DNA of 64,000 nucleotides from Hydractinia symbiolongicarpus (GCF_029227915.1 NC_079885.1:19913001-19977000); one strand, 5' to 3'; counted from the stretch's first letter, positions 36,041 through 47,221 are shown. A program made the numbers and translations. The notes: generated from the sequence alone by a model not told the origin.

Positions 36041-36503
36041 CAATGAATAAATACTTTGATCAGATGAAACAGATAGTGCTACCACTGCTTCTGATTCCTA
36101 ATGTCACGATAATTGTAAAAGCAACGGTAGTTTTAGTCTTGAAACTACGTTTACCTGCATAGTCAGATGTGCTGTTAAGAACACTGAAATTGAATTAGCC
36201 TACTAGTGAATAGGGATACTTCAGAAAGTTTCGCGTCTCCGTAGCGCAATTTGTTGGCGCGTTCGGCTGTTAACGGAAAGTTTGGTGGTTCAAGCCCAAC
36301 CGGGGAAGCGATGAACAAGTATGTCCATCAGAAAAATCAGAGAGTGCTATCACTGCCTCTTATTCCTAATGTCACGTTAACTGTAAGAGAAACGGTAGTG
36401 TTACTGTTGTAGCCATGTTTACTGGCAACATCAGATGTGCTATTTGAAATAAATGAAAGTAAATGAGTCAACTTGTAAATAGGGAAACTTCAGTAAGTTT
36501 CAT

Positions 36504-36520
36504 GTCTCCGTGGCGCAATT

Positions 36521-36575
<55 letters not shown>

Positions 36576-36577
36576 TG
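36504..36577 (+). tRNA. tRNA-Asn(GTT), type A
   Basis: C73T terminal wobble. Confidence 0.8.
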
Positions 36578-37040
36578 CAATGAACAAATTCTTTGATCAG
36601 ATGAAACAGATAGTGCTACCACTGCTTATGATTCCTAATGTCACGATAATTGTAAAAGCAACGGTAGTTTCAATCTTGAAATTACGTTTACCTGCATAGT
36701 CAGATGTGGCGTTAAAAACATTGAAATTGAATTAGCTAACTAATAAATAGGGATACTTCAGTATGTTTCCTGTCTCCGCGCCGCAATTGGTTAGCGCGTT
36801 CGCCTGTTAACTGAAAGGTTGGTGGTTCACGCCCACCCGGGGAAGCGATGAACAAATATGTCCATCAGAAGAATCAGAGAGTGCTATCACTGCCTCTTAT
36901 TCCTAATGTCACGTTAACTGTAAAAGCAACGGTAGTGTTACTCTTGTAGCCATGTTTACTGGCATCATCAGATGTTCTATTAAAAATAAATGAAAGTAAA
37001 TGAGCCAACTTGTAAATAGGGAAACTTCAGTAAGTTTCAT

Positions 37041-37077
37041 GTCTCCGTGGCGCAATTGGTTAGCGCCTTCGGCTGTC

Positions 37078-37114
<37 letters not shown>
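37041..37114 (+). tRNA. tRNA-Asn body with GTC (Asp) anticodon
   Basis: T37C and G27C, as at 26044; G discriminator kept. Confidence 0.72.
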
Positions 37115-37349
37115 CAATGAACAAATACTTCCATCAGATGAAACAGATAGCGCTACCACTGCTTATGATTCCTAATAGCACGATAATTGTAAAAGCAACG
37201 GTAGTTTTAGTCTTGAAACTACGTTTACCTGCATAGTCAGATATGGTGTTAAAAACATTGAAATTGAATTAGCTAACTAGTAAATAGGGATACTTCAGTA
37301 TGTTTCGTGCCTTCGTGTCTCAATTTGTTGGCGCGTTCGGCTGTTAGCG

Positions 37350-37380
<31 letters not shown>

Positions 37381-37577
37381 AGCGATGAACACGTATGTCC
37401 ATCAGAAAAATCAGAGAGTGCTATCACTGCCTCTTATTCCTAATGTCACGTTAACTGTAAAAGCAACGGTAGTGTTACTCTTGTAGCCATGTTTACTGGC
37501 ATCATCAGATGTTCTATTAAAAATAAATGAAAGTAAATGAGCCAACTTGTAAATAGGGAAACTTCAGTAAGTTTCAT

Positions 37578-37614
37578 GTCTCCGTGGCGCAATTGGTTAG
37601 CGCGTTCGGCTGTC

Positions 37615-37650
<36 letters not shown>

Positions 37651-37651
37651 A
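37578..37651 (+). tRNA. tRNA-Asn body with GTC anticodon and A discriminator
   Basis: T37C and G74A, as at 28191. Confidence 0.7.
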
Positions 37652-38113
37652 CAATGAACAAATACTTCCATCAGATGAAACAGATAGCGCTACCACTGCT
37701 TATGATTCCTAATATCACGATATTTGTAAAAGCAACGGTAGTTTTAGTCTTGAAACTACGTTTACCTGCATAGTCAGATGTGGTGTTAAAAACATTGAAA
37801 TTGAATTAGGTAACTAGTAAATAGGGATACTTTAGTATGTTTCGTGTCTCCGTGCCGCAATTGGTTAGCGCGTTCGGCTGTTAACGGAAAGGTTGGTGGT
37901 TCAAGCCCATCCGGGGAGGCGATGAACAAATATGTCCATCAGAAGAATCAGAGAGTGCTATCACTGCCTCTTATTCCTAATGCCATGTTAACTGTAAGAG
38001 CAACGGTAGTGTTACACTTGTAGCCATGTTTACTGGCATCATCAGATGTGCTATTAAAATAAATGAAAGTAATTGAGCCAACTTGTAAATAGGAAAACTT
38101 TAGTAATTTTCAT

Positions 38114-38151
38114 GTCTCCGTGGAGCAATTGGTTAGCGCGTTCGACTGTTG

Positions 38152-38186
<35 letters not shown>

Positions 38187-38187
38187 A
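38114..38187 (+). tRNA. tRNA-Asn(GTT)-like, type A, degenerate
   Basis: C11A, G32A, A38G, G74A. Confidence 0.55.
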
Positions 38188-38422
38188 CAATGAACAAATT
38201 CTTCGATTAGATGAAACAGATAGTGCTACCACTGCTTATGATTCCTAATGTCACGATAATTGTAAAAGCAACGGTAGTTTTAGTCTTGAAACTACGTTTA
38301 CCTGCATAGTCAGATGTGGTGTTAAAAACATTGAAATTGAATTAGCTAACTAGTAAATAGGGATACTTCAGTATGTTTCGTGTCTCCGTGCCGCAATTGG
38401 TTAGCGCATTCGCCTGTTAACG

Positions 38423-38453
<31 letters not shown>

Positions 38454-38649
38454 AGCGATGAACAAATATGTCCATCAGAAGAATCAGAGAGTGCTATCAC
38501 TGCCTCTTATTCCTAATGTCATGTTAACTGTAAGAGCAACGGTAGTGTTACTCTTGTAGCCATGTTTACTGGCATCATCAGATGTGCTATTAAAATAAAT
38601 GAAAGTAATTGAGCCAACTTGTAAATAGGGAAACTTCAGTAATTTTCAT

Positions 38650-38687
38650 GTCTCCGTGGAGCAATTGGTTAGCGCGTTCGACTGTTG

Positions 38688-38722
<35 letters not shown>

Positions 38723-38723
38723 C
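38650..38723 (+). tRNA. tRNA-Asn(GTT)-like, type A, degenerate
   Basis: C11A, G32A, A38G, with C as discriminator (G74C). Confidence 0.55.
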
Positions 38724-39186
38724 CAATGAACAAATAGTTCGATTAGATAAAACAGATAGTGCTACCACTGCTTATGATTCCTAATGTCACGATAATTGTA
38801 AAAGCAACGGTAGTTTTAGTCTTGAAACTACGTTTACCTGCATAGTCAGATGTGCTGTTAAGAACACTGAATTTGAATTAGCCTACTAGTGAATAGGGAT
38901 ACTTCAGAAAGTTTCGCGTCTCCGTAGCGCAATTTGTTGGCGCGTTCGGCTGTTAACGGAAAGTTTGGTGGTTCAAGCCCACCCGGGGAAGCGATGAACA
39001 AGTATGTCCATCAGAAAAATCAGAGAGTGCTATCACTGCCTCTTATTCCTAATGTCACGTTAACTGTAAGAGAAACGGTAGTGTTACTGTTGTAGCCATG
39101 TTTACTGGCAACATCAGATATGCTATTTGAAATAAATGAAAGTAAATGAGTCAACTTGTAAATAGGGAAACTTCAGTAAGTTTCAT

Positions 39187-39203
39187 GTCTCCGTGGCGCA
39201 ATT

Positions 39204-39260
<57 letters not shown>
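39187..39260 (+). tRNA. tRNA-Asn(GTT), type A, exact consensus
   Basis: Matches the consensus throughout; neighbours are heavily mutated. Confidence 0.9.
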
Positions 39261-39723
39261 CAATGAACAAATTCTTTGATCAGATGAAACAGATAGTGCT
39301 ACCACTGCTTATGATTCCTAATGTCACGATAATTGTAAAAGCAACGGTAGTTTTAATCTTGAAATTACGTTTACCTGCATAGTCAGATGTGGCGTTAAAA
39401 ACATTGAAATTGATTTAGCTAACTAATGAATAGGGATACTTCAGTATGTTTCGTGTCTCCGTGCCGCAATTGGTTAGCGCGTTCGCCTGTTAACTGAAAG
39501 GTTGGTGGTTCACGCCCACCCGGGGAAGCGATGAACAAATATGTCCATCAGAAGAATCAGAGAGTGCTATCACTGCCTCTTATTCCTAATGTCACGTTAA
39601 CTGTAAAAGCAACGGTAGTGTTACTCTTGTAGCCATGTTTACTGGCATCATCAGATGTTCTATTAAAAATAAATGAAAGTAAATGAGCCAACTTGTAAAT
39701 AGGGAAACTTCAGTAAGTTTCAT

Positions 39724-39797
39724 GTCTCCTTTGCGCAATTGGTTAGCGCGTTCGGCTGTCAACCGAAAGGTTGGTGGTTCAAGCTCACCCGGGGACG
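39724..39797 (+). tRNA. tRNA-Asn body with GTC (Asp) anticodon, acceptor mismatch
   Basis: T37C gives GTC. G7T removes pair 7-67, G9T is in the linker, and C62T leaves a wobble. Confidence 0.65.
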
Positions 39798-39991
39798 CAA
39801 TGAACAAATACTTCCATCAGATGAAACAGATAGCGCTACCACTGCTTATGATTCCTAATATCACGATATTTGTAAAAGCAACGGTAGTTTTAGTCTTGAA
39901 ACTACGTTTACCTGCATAGTCAGATATGGTGTTAAAAACATTGAAATTGAATTAGCTAACAAGTAAATAGGGATACTTCAGTATGTTTCGT

Positions 39992-40065
39992 GCCTTCGTG
40001 TCTCAATTTGTTGGCGCGTTCGGCTGTTAACCGAAAGGTTGTTGGTCCAAGCCCACCCGGGGACG
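39992..40065 (+). pseudogene. Chimeric tRNA: type-B 5' half, type-A 3' half
   Basis: The 5' half is the GCCTTCG/TCTCAATTTG B subfamily, which cannot form the D stem. The anticodon arm onward is type A with G51T and T56C, and the type-A trailer follows. Confidence 0.8.
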
Positions 40066-40528
40066 CAATGAACAAATACTTCGATCAGATGAAACAGTTA
40101 GTGCTACAACTGCTTATGATTCCTAATGTCACGATAATTGTAAAAGCATCAGTAGTTTTAGTCTTGAAACTACGTTTACCTGCATAGTCAGATGTGGAGT
40201 TAAAGACATTGAAATTGAATTAGCTAACTAGTAAATAGGGATACTTCATTATGTTTCGTGTCTTAGTGCCGCAATTGGTAAGCGGGTTCGGCTGTTAACG
40301 GAAAGGTTGGTGGTTCAAGCTCACCCGGGGAGGCGATGAACAAATATGTCCGTCAGAAAAATCAGAGAGTGCTATCACTGCCTCTTATTCCTAATGTCAC
40401 GTTAACTGTAAGAGCAACGGTAGTGTTACTGTTGTGGCCATGTTTACTGGCATTATCAGATGTGCTATTAAAAATAAATGAAAGTAAATGAGCCAACTTG
40501 TAAATAGGGAAACTTCAGTAAGTTCCAT

Positions 40529-40556
40529 GTCTCCGTGGCGCAATTGGTTAGCGCGC

Positions 40557-40602
<46 letters not shown>
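40529..40602 (+). tRNA. tRNA-Asn(GTT), type A
   Basis: T28C removes the outer anticodon-stem pair 28-44. Leader ends TTCCAT. Confidence 0.72.
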
Positions 40603-40837
40603 CAATGAACAAACACTTCGATCAGATGAAACAGATAGTGCTACCACTGCTTATGATTCCTAATGTCACGATAATTGTAAAAGCAACGGTAGTTTTAGTC
40701 TTGAAACTACGTTTACCTGCATAGTCAGATGTGGTGTTAAAAACATTGAAATTGAATTAGCTAACTAGTAAATAGGGTTACTTCAGTATGTTGCGTGTCT
40801 CCGTGCCGCAATTGGTTAGCGCGTTCGGCTGTTAACG

Positions 40838-40868
<31 letters not shown>

Positions 40869-41065
40869 AGCGATGAACAAGTATGTCCATCAGAAAAATC
40901 AGAGAGTTCTATTACTGCCTCTTATTCCTAATGTCACGTTAACTGTAAGAGCAACGGTAGTGTTACTGTTGTAGCCATGTTTACTGGCATTATCAGATGT
41001 GCTATTAAAAATAAATGAAAGTAAATGAGCCAACTTGTAAATAGGGAAACTTCAGTAAGTTCCAT

Positions 41066-41139
41066 GTCTCCGTTGCGCAATTGGTTAGCGCGTTCGGCTG
41101 TCAACCGAAAGGTTGGTGGTTCAAGCTCACCCGGGGACG
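41066..41139 (+). tRNA. tRNA-Asn body with GTC (Asp) anticodon
   Basis: T37C, G9T and C62T. Unlike its duplicate at 39724 it keeps G7, and its leader comes from the 40529 family. Confidence 0.7.
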
Positions 41140-41333
41140 CAATGAACAAATACTTTCATCAGATGAAACAGATAGCGCTACCACTGCTTATGATTCCTAA
41201 TATCACGATATTTGTAAAAGCAACGGTAGTTTTAGTCTTGAAACTACGTTTACCTGCATAGTCAGATATGGTGTTAAAAACATTGAAATTGAATTAGCTA
41301 ACTAGTAAATAGGGATACTTCAGTATGTTTCGT

Positions 41334-41407
41334 GCCTTCGTGTCTCAATTTGTTGGCGCGTTCGGCTGTTAACCGAAAGGTTGTTGGTCCAAGCCCACCC
41401 GGGGACG
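41334..41407 (+). pseudogene. Chimeric tRNA: type-B 5' half, type-A 3' half
   Basis: Duplicate of the chimera at 39992. Confidence 0.8.
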
Positions 41408-41642
41408 CAATGAACAAATACTTCGATCAGATGAAACAGTTAGTGCTACAACTGCTTATGATTCCTAATGTCACGATAATTGTAAAAGCATCGGTAGTTT
41501 TAGTCTTGAAACTACGTTTACCTGCATAGTCAGATGTGGAGTTAAAGACATTGAAATTGAATTAGCTAACTAGTAAATAGGGATACTTCATTATGTTTCG
41601 TGTCTTAGTGCCGCAATTGGTAAGCGGGTTCGGCTGTTAACG

Positions 41643-41673
<31 letters not shown>

Positions 41674-41870
41674 GGCGATGAACAAATATGTCCATCAGAA
41701 AAATCAGAGAGTGCTATCACTGCCTCTTATTCCTAATGTCACGTTAACTGTAAGAGCAACGGTAGTGTTACTGTTGTGGCCATGTTTACTGGCATTATCA
41801 GATGTGCTATTAAAAATAAATGAAAGTAAATGAGCCAACTTGTAAATAGGGAAACTTCAGTAAGTTCCAT

Positions 41871-41898
41871 GTCTCCGTGGCGCAATTGGTTAGCGCGC

Positions 41899-41944
<46 letters not shown>
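41871..41944 (+). tRNA. tRNA-Asn(GTT), type A
   Basis: T28C; duplicate of 40529. Confidence 0.72.
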
Positions 41945-42179
41945 CAATGAACAAACACTTCGATCAGATGAAACAGATAGTGCTACCACTGCTTATGATT
42001 CCTAATGTCACGATAATTGTAAAAGCAACGGTAGTTTTAGTCTTGAAACTACGTTTACCTGCATAGTCAGATGTGGTGTTAAAAACATTGAAATTGAATT
42101 AGCTAACTAGTAAATAGGGTTACTTCAGTATGTTGCGTGTCTCCGTGCCGCAATTGGTTAGCGCTTTCGGCTGTTAACG

Positions 42180-42210
<31 letters not shown>

Positions 42211-42407
42211 AGCGATGAACAAGTATGTCCATCAGAAAAATCAGAGAGTGCTATTACTGCCTCTTATTCCTAATGTCACGTTAACTGTAAGAGCAACGGT
42301 AGTGTTACTGTTGCAGCCATGTTTACTGGCATTATCAGATGTGCTATTAAAAATAAATGAAAGTAAATGAGCCAACTTGTAAATAGGGAAACTTCAGTAA
42401 GTTCCAT

Positions 42408-42435
42408 GTCTCCGTGGCGCAATTGGTTAGCGCGC

Positions 42436-42481
<46 letters not shown>
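42408..42481 (+). tRNA. tRNA-Asn(GTT), type A
   Basis: T28C; same leader family. Confidence 0.72.
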
Positions 42482-42716
42482 CAATGAACAAACACTTCGA
42501 TCAGATGAAACAGATAGTGCTACCACTGCTTATGATTCCTAATGTCACGATAATTGTAAAAGCAACGGTAGTTTTAGTCTTGAAACTACGTTTACCTGCA
42601 TAGTCAGATAAGGTGTTAAAAACATTGAAATTGAATTAGCTAACTAGTAAATAGTGTTACTTCAGTATGTTTCGTGTCTCCGTGCCGCAATTGGTTAGCG
42701 CTTTCGGCTGTTAACG

Positions 42717-42747
<31 letters not shown>

Positions 42748-42944
42748 AGCGATGAACAAGTATGTCCATCAGAAAAATCAGAGAGTGCTATCACTGCCTC
42801 TTATTCCTAATGTCACGTTAACTGTAAGAGCAACGGTAGTGTTACTGTTGTAGCCATGTTTACTGGCATTATCAGATGTGCTATTAAAAATAAATGAAAG
42901 TAAATGAGCCAACTTGTAAATAGGGAAACTTCAGTAAGTTCCAT

Positions 42945-42972
42945 GTCTCCGTGGCGCAATTGGTTAGTGCGC

Positions 42973-43018
<46 letters not shown>
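42945..43018 (+). tRNA. tRNA-Asn(GTT), type A
   Basis: T28C plus C24T wobble. Confidence 0.7.
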
Positions 43019-43480
43019 CAATGAACAAACACTTCGATCAGATGAAACAGATACTGCTACCACTGCTTATGATTCCTAATGTCACGATAATTGTAAAAGC
43101 AACGGTAGTTTTAGTCTTGAAACTACGTTTACTGCATAGTCAGATGTGGTGTTAAAAACATTGAAATTGAATTAGCTAACTAGTAAATGGGGATACTTCA
43201 GTATGTTTCGTGTCTTAGTGCCGCAATTGGTTAGCCCGGTCGGCTGTTAACGGAAAGGTTGTTGGTTCAAGCCCACCCGGGGAGGCGATGAACAAATATG
43301 TCCATCAGAAGAATCAGAGAGTGCTATCACTGCCTCTTATTCCTAATGTCACGTTAACTGTAAGAGCAACGGTAGTGTTACTGTTGTAGCCATGTTTACT
43401 GGCATCATCAGATGTGCTATTAGAAATAAGTGAAAGTAAATGAGCCAACTTGTAAATAGGGAAACTTCAGTAAGTTTCAA

Positions 43481-43554
43481 GTCTCCGTGGCGCATTTGGT
43501 TAGCGCGTTCGGCTGTTAACCCAAAGGTTGGTGGTTCAAGCTTACCCGGGGACG
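43481..43554 (+). tRNA. tRNA-Asn(GTT)-like, type A, degenerate
   Basis: G42C breaks pair 30-42; C62T and C63T weaken the T stem to wobbles; A15T in the D loop. Confidence 0.55.
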
Positions 43555-44016
43555 CAATGAACAGACACTTCGATCAGATGAAACAGATAGTGCTACAACT
43601 GCTTATGATTCCTAATGTCATGATAATTGTAAAAGCAACGGTAGTTTTAGTCTTGAAACTACGTTTACGGCATAGTCAGATGTGGTGTTAAAAAACATTG
43701 AAAATGAATTAGCTAACTAGTAAATAGGGATACTTCAGTATGTTTCGTGTTTTCGTGCCGCAATTGGTTAGCGCGTTCGGCTGTTAACGGAAAGGTTGGT
43801 GGTTCAAGCCAACCCGGGGAGGCGATGAACAAATATGTCCATCAGAAGAATCAGAAAGTGCTATCACTGCCTCTTATTCCTAATGTCACGTTAACTGTAA
43901 GAGCAACGGTCGTGTTGCTCTTGTAGCCATGTTTACTGGCATCATCAGATGTGCTATTAAAATAAATGAAAGTAATTGAGCCAACTTGTAAAAAGGGAAA
44001 CTTCAGTAATTTTCAT

Positions 44017-44090
44017 GTCTCCGTGGAGCAATTGGTTAGCGGGTTCAGCTGTTGACCGAAAGGTTGGTGGTTCAAGCCCATCCGGGGACG
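44017..44090 (+). tRNA. tRNA-Asn(GTT)-like, type A, degenerate
   Basis: C11A and C26G break two D-stem pairs, G31A breaks an anticodon-stem pair; A38G and C65T also present. The trailer has lost three bases (CGATAGATAAA). Confidence 0.5.
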
Positions 44091-44552
44091 CAAAGAACAA
44101 ATACTTCGATAGATAAAACAGATAGTGCTACCACTGCTTATGATTCCTAATGTCACGATAATTGTAAAAGCAACGGTAGTTTTAGTCTTGAAACTACGTT
44201 TACCTGCATAGTCAGATGTGGTGTTAAAAACATTGAAATTGAATTAGCTAACTAGTAAATAGGGTTACTTCAGTATGTTTCGTGTCTCCGTGCCGCAATT
44301 GGTTAGCGCTTTCGGCTGTTAACGGAAAGGTCAGTGGTTCAAGCCCACCCAGGGAAGCGATGAACAAGTATGTCCATCAGAAAAATCAGAGAGTGCTATC
44401 ACTGCCTCTTATTCCTAATGTCACGTTAACTGTAAGAGCAACGGTAGTGTTACTGTTGTAGCCATGTTTACTGGCATTATCAGATGTGCTATTAGAAATA
44501 AATGAAAGTAAATGAGCCAACTTGTAAATAGGAAAACTTCAGTAAGTTTCAA

Positions 44553-44626
44553 GTCTCCGTGGCGCAATTGGTTAGCGCGTTTGGCTGTTAACCGAAAGGT
44601 TGGTGGTTCATGCCCACCCGGGGACG
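44553..44626 (+). tRNA. tRNA-Asn(GTT), type A
   Basis: C30T is a wobble; A59T changes the conserved T-loop A. Confidence 0.65.
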
Positions 44627-44860
44627 CAATGAACAAACACTTCGATCAGATGAAACAGATAGTGCTACCACTGCTTATGATTCCTAATGTCACGATAATT
44701 GTAAAAGCAACGGTAGTTTTAGTCTTGAAACTACGTTTACTGCATAGTCAGATGTGGTGTTAAAAACATTGAAATTGAATTAGCTAACTAGTAAATAGGG
44801 ATACTTCAGTATGTTTCGTGTCTTCGTGCCGAAATTGGTTAGCGCGTTCGGCTGTTAACG

Positions 44861-44891
<31 letters not shown>

Positions 44892-45088
44892 GACGATGAA
44901 CAAATATGTCCATCAGAAGAATCAGAGAGTGCTATCACTGCCTCTTAATCCTAATGTCACGTTAACTGTAAGAGCAACGGTAGTGTTACTCTTGTAGCCA
45001 TGTTTACTGGCATCATCAGATGTGCTATTAAAAATAAATGAAAGTAAATGAGCCAACTTGTAAATAGGGAAACTTCAGTAAGTTTCAT

Positions 45089-45105
45089 GTCTCCGTGGCG
45101 CAATT

Positions 45106-45162
<57 letters not shown>
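45089..45162 (+). tRNA. tRNA-Asn(GTT), type A, exact consensus
   Basis: Matches the consensus throughout. Confidence 0.9.
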
Positions 45163-45625
45163 CAATGAACAAATACTTCGATCAGATGAAACAGTTAGTG
45201 CTACCACTGCTTATGATCCCTAATGTCACGATAATTGTAAAAGCAACGGTAGCTTTAGTCTTGAAACTACGTTTACCTTCATAGTCAGATGTGGTGTTAA
45301 AAACATTGAAATTGAATTTGCTAACTAGTAAATAGGCATACTTCAGTATGTTTCGTGTCTTAGTGCCGCAATTGGTTAGCGCATTCGGCTGTTAACGAAA
45401 AGGTTGGTGGTTCAAGCCCACCCGGGGAGGCGATGAACAAATATGTCCATCAGAAGAATCAGAGAGTGCTATCACTGCCTCTTATTCCTAATGTCACGTT
45501 AACTGTAAGAGCAACGGTAGTGTTACTCTTGTAGCCATGTTTACTGGCATCATCAGATGTGCTATTAAAAATAAATGAAAGTAAATGAGCCAACTTGTAA
45601 ATAGGGAAACTTCAGTAAGTTTCAT

Positions 45626-45642
45626 GTCTTCGTGGCGCAAAT

Positions 45643-45699
<57 letters not shown>
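45626..45699 (+). tRNA. tRNA-Asn(GTT), type A, last A before the inversion
   Basis: C5T is a wobble and T16A lies in the D loop; fold intact. The reverse-strand copy at 49833 shares both changes. Confidence 0.8.
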
Positions 45700-46080
45700 C
45701 AATGAACAAATACTTCGATCAGATGAAACAGATAGTGCTACAACTGCTTATGATTCCTAATGTCACGATAATTGTAAAAGCAACGGTAGTTTTAGTCTTG
45801 AAACTACGTTTACCTGCATAGTCAGATGTGGTGTTAAAAACATTGAAATTGAATTAGCTAACTACTAAATAGGGATATTTCAGTATGTTTCGTGTCTCCG
45901 TGCCGCAATTGGTAAGCGCGTTCGGCTGTTAACGGAAAGGTTGGTGGTTCAAGCCCAAACGGGGAAGCGATGAACAAATATGTCCATCAGAAGAATCAGA
46001 GAGTGCTATCACTGCCTCTTATTCCTAATGTCACGTTAACTGTAAAAGCAACGGTAGTGTTACTCTTATAGCCATGTTTA

Positions 46081-46229
46081 CTGGCATCATCAGATGTGCT
46101 ATTAAAAATAAATGAAAGTAAATAAGCCAACTTTTAAATAGGGAAACTTCAGTAAGTTTCATGTTTCCCTATTTACAAGTTGGCTCATTTACTTTCATTT
46201 ATTTTTAATAGCACATCTGATGATGCCAG
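46081..46229. repeat. Inverted-repeat junction where array orientation flips
   Basis: The left arm ends in GGGAAAC (46141-46147) and the right arm starts with GTTTCCC (46163-46169), with a 15-nt unpaired centre at 46148-46162. The centre is the first part of a type-A leader whose tRNA is missing. Left position x pairs with 92310 - x without indels well beyond this interval: the tRNA copies at 45894 and 45626 mirror those at 46343 and 46611 exactly in position. The arms differ in sequence, so this is not a simple read-back hairpin. Confidence 0.9.
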
Positions 46230-46342
46230 TAGACATGGCTACAATTGTAACACTACCGTTGCTCTTACAGTTAACGTGACATTAGGAATAAGAGGCAGTG
46301 ATAGCACTCTCTGATTCTTCTGATGGACATATTTGCTCATCG

Positions 46343-46416
46343 CTTCCCCGGGTGGGTTTGAACCACCAACCTTTCCGTTATCAGCCGAACGCGCTAACCA
46401 ATTGCGGCACGGAGAC
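46343..46416 (-). pseudogene. Type-B copy with anticodon GAT (Ile-like)
   Basis: The anticodon loop reads CTGATAA, giving GAT (Ile) instead of GTT. It still has the type-B stem mismatches, so a functional tRNA-Ile is unlikely. First tRNA copy to the right of the inversion. Confidence 0.75.
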
Positions 46417-46610
46417 ACGAAACATACAAAAGTATCCCTATTTACTAGTTACCTAATTCAATTTCAATGTTTTTAACACCACATCTGACTATGCAGGTAA
46501 ACGTAGTTTCAAGACTAAAAGTACCGTTGCATTTACAATTATCGTGACATTAGGAATCATAAGCAGTGGTAGCACTATCTGTTTCATCTGATCAAAGTAT
46601 TTGTTCATTG

Positions 46611-46667
<57 letters not shown>

Positions 46668-46684
46668 AATTGTGCCACGGAGAC
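46611..46684 (-). tRNA. tRNA-Asn(GTT), type A, first A after the inversion
   Basis: G12A removes D-stem pair 12-24; otherwise consensus. Confidence 0.72.
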
Positions 46685-47147
46685 ATGAAACTTACTGAAG
46701 TTTCCCTATATAAAGGTTGGCTTATTTACTTATATTTATTTTTAATAGCACATCTGATGATGCCAGTAAACATGGCTACAAGAGTAACACTACCGTTGCT
46801 CTTACAGTTAACGTGACATTAGGAATAAGAGGCAATGATAGCACTCTCTGATTCTTCTGATGGACATATTTGTTCATCGCTTCCCCGTTTGGGCTTGAAC
46901 CACCAACCTTTCCGTTAACAGCCGAACGCGCTTACCAATTGCGGCACGGAGACACGAAACATACTGAAATATCCCTATTTACTAGTCAGCTAATTCAATT
47001 TCAATGTTTTTAACACCACATCTGACTATGCAGGTAAAGGTAGTTTCAAGACTAAAACTACCGTTGCTTTTACAATTATCGTGACATTAGAAATCATAAG
47101 CAGTTGTAGCACTATCTGTTTTATCTGATCGAAGTATTTGTTCATTG

Positions 47148-47149
47148 CC

Positions 47150-47192
<43 letters not shown>

Positions 47193-47221
47193 CACGCGCT
47201 AACTAATTGCACCATGAAGAC
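47148..47221 (-). tRNA. tRNA-Asn(GTT)-like, type A, degenerate
   Basis: C5T, G7A, C11T, G18A, T29G and C73G; three pairs are lost (7-67, 29-43, 1-73) and G18 of the D-loop GG is changed. Confidence 0.5.

Larger units (their letters stand above)
33640..36333 (+). repeat. Tandem 1340-bp duplication (5 monomers), overlapping the 2950-bp block
   Basis: Offset-1340 identity begins after 33639/34979 (A/G) and stops before 34994/36334 (G/A). It copies the A-A pair 33823/34091 to 35163/35431. Because it overlaps the second copy of the 2950-bp block, it probably followed that event. Confidence 0.83.
39700..42400 (+). repeat. Tandem ~1342-bp duplication (5 monomers)
   Basis: Copies at 39724, 39992, 40260, 40529 and 40797 match those at 41066, 41334, 41602, 41871 and 42139. 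The copy at 41066 has the GTC anticodon gene of 39724 but the leader ending TTCCAT of the 40529 type, so the crossover lies at the start of the tRNA gene. A few base differences separate the blocks. Confidence 0.78.
34895..45967 (+). pseudogene. Type-B tRNA-Asn-like copies, group 6 (20 copies)
   Basis: Starts: 34895, 35699, 36235, 36772, 37309, 37846, 38382, 38918, 39455, 40260, 40797, 41602, 42139, 42676, 43212, 43749, 44284, 44820, 45357, 45894. Copies 40260 and 41602 have TAAGCGG in the D arm. Copy 45894, next to the inversion, has CCAAACGGGG in the T/acceptor region, as do several B copies elsewhere in the array. Confidence 0.83.
1..46162 (+). repeat. Left arm of array, all copies on + strand
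   Basis: This arm holds 85 type-A, 84 type-B and 3 chimeric copies. A/B alternation is broken by A-A neighbours (7285/7553, 12365/12634, 30873/31141, 33823/34091, 35163/35431) and B-B neighbours (15583/15851, 17459/17727), which are footprints of out-of-register exchange. Confidence 0.95.

Noticed and set aside
28605-36333. Calling the near-identical blocks definite recent duplications
   Set aside because: Assembly over-expansion cannot be excluded from sequence alone; they are reported as repeats with that caveat.
46148-46163. Inversion as a fold-back sequencing artefact
   Set aside because: The arms differ at many bases (for example anticodon GAT at 46343 versus GTT at 45894), and nearest relatives are not the mirrored copies. 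A read-back artefact should be an exact mirror. Long reads are still needed to confirm it.
37-46816. Many 61-83 codon + and - strand open reading frames, beginning MSPW, MSQLVN, MFIASPGG or MFRV
   Set aside because: They are translations of the tRNA and its spacer. The same frame recurs once per repeat, both strands are open at once, and starts and stops move with single-base differences. Peptides of this kind are well-known false ORFs over tRNA genes.
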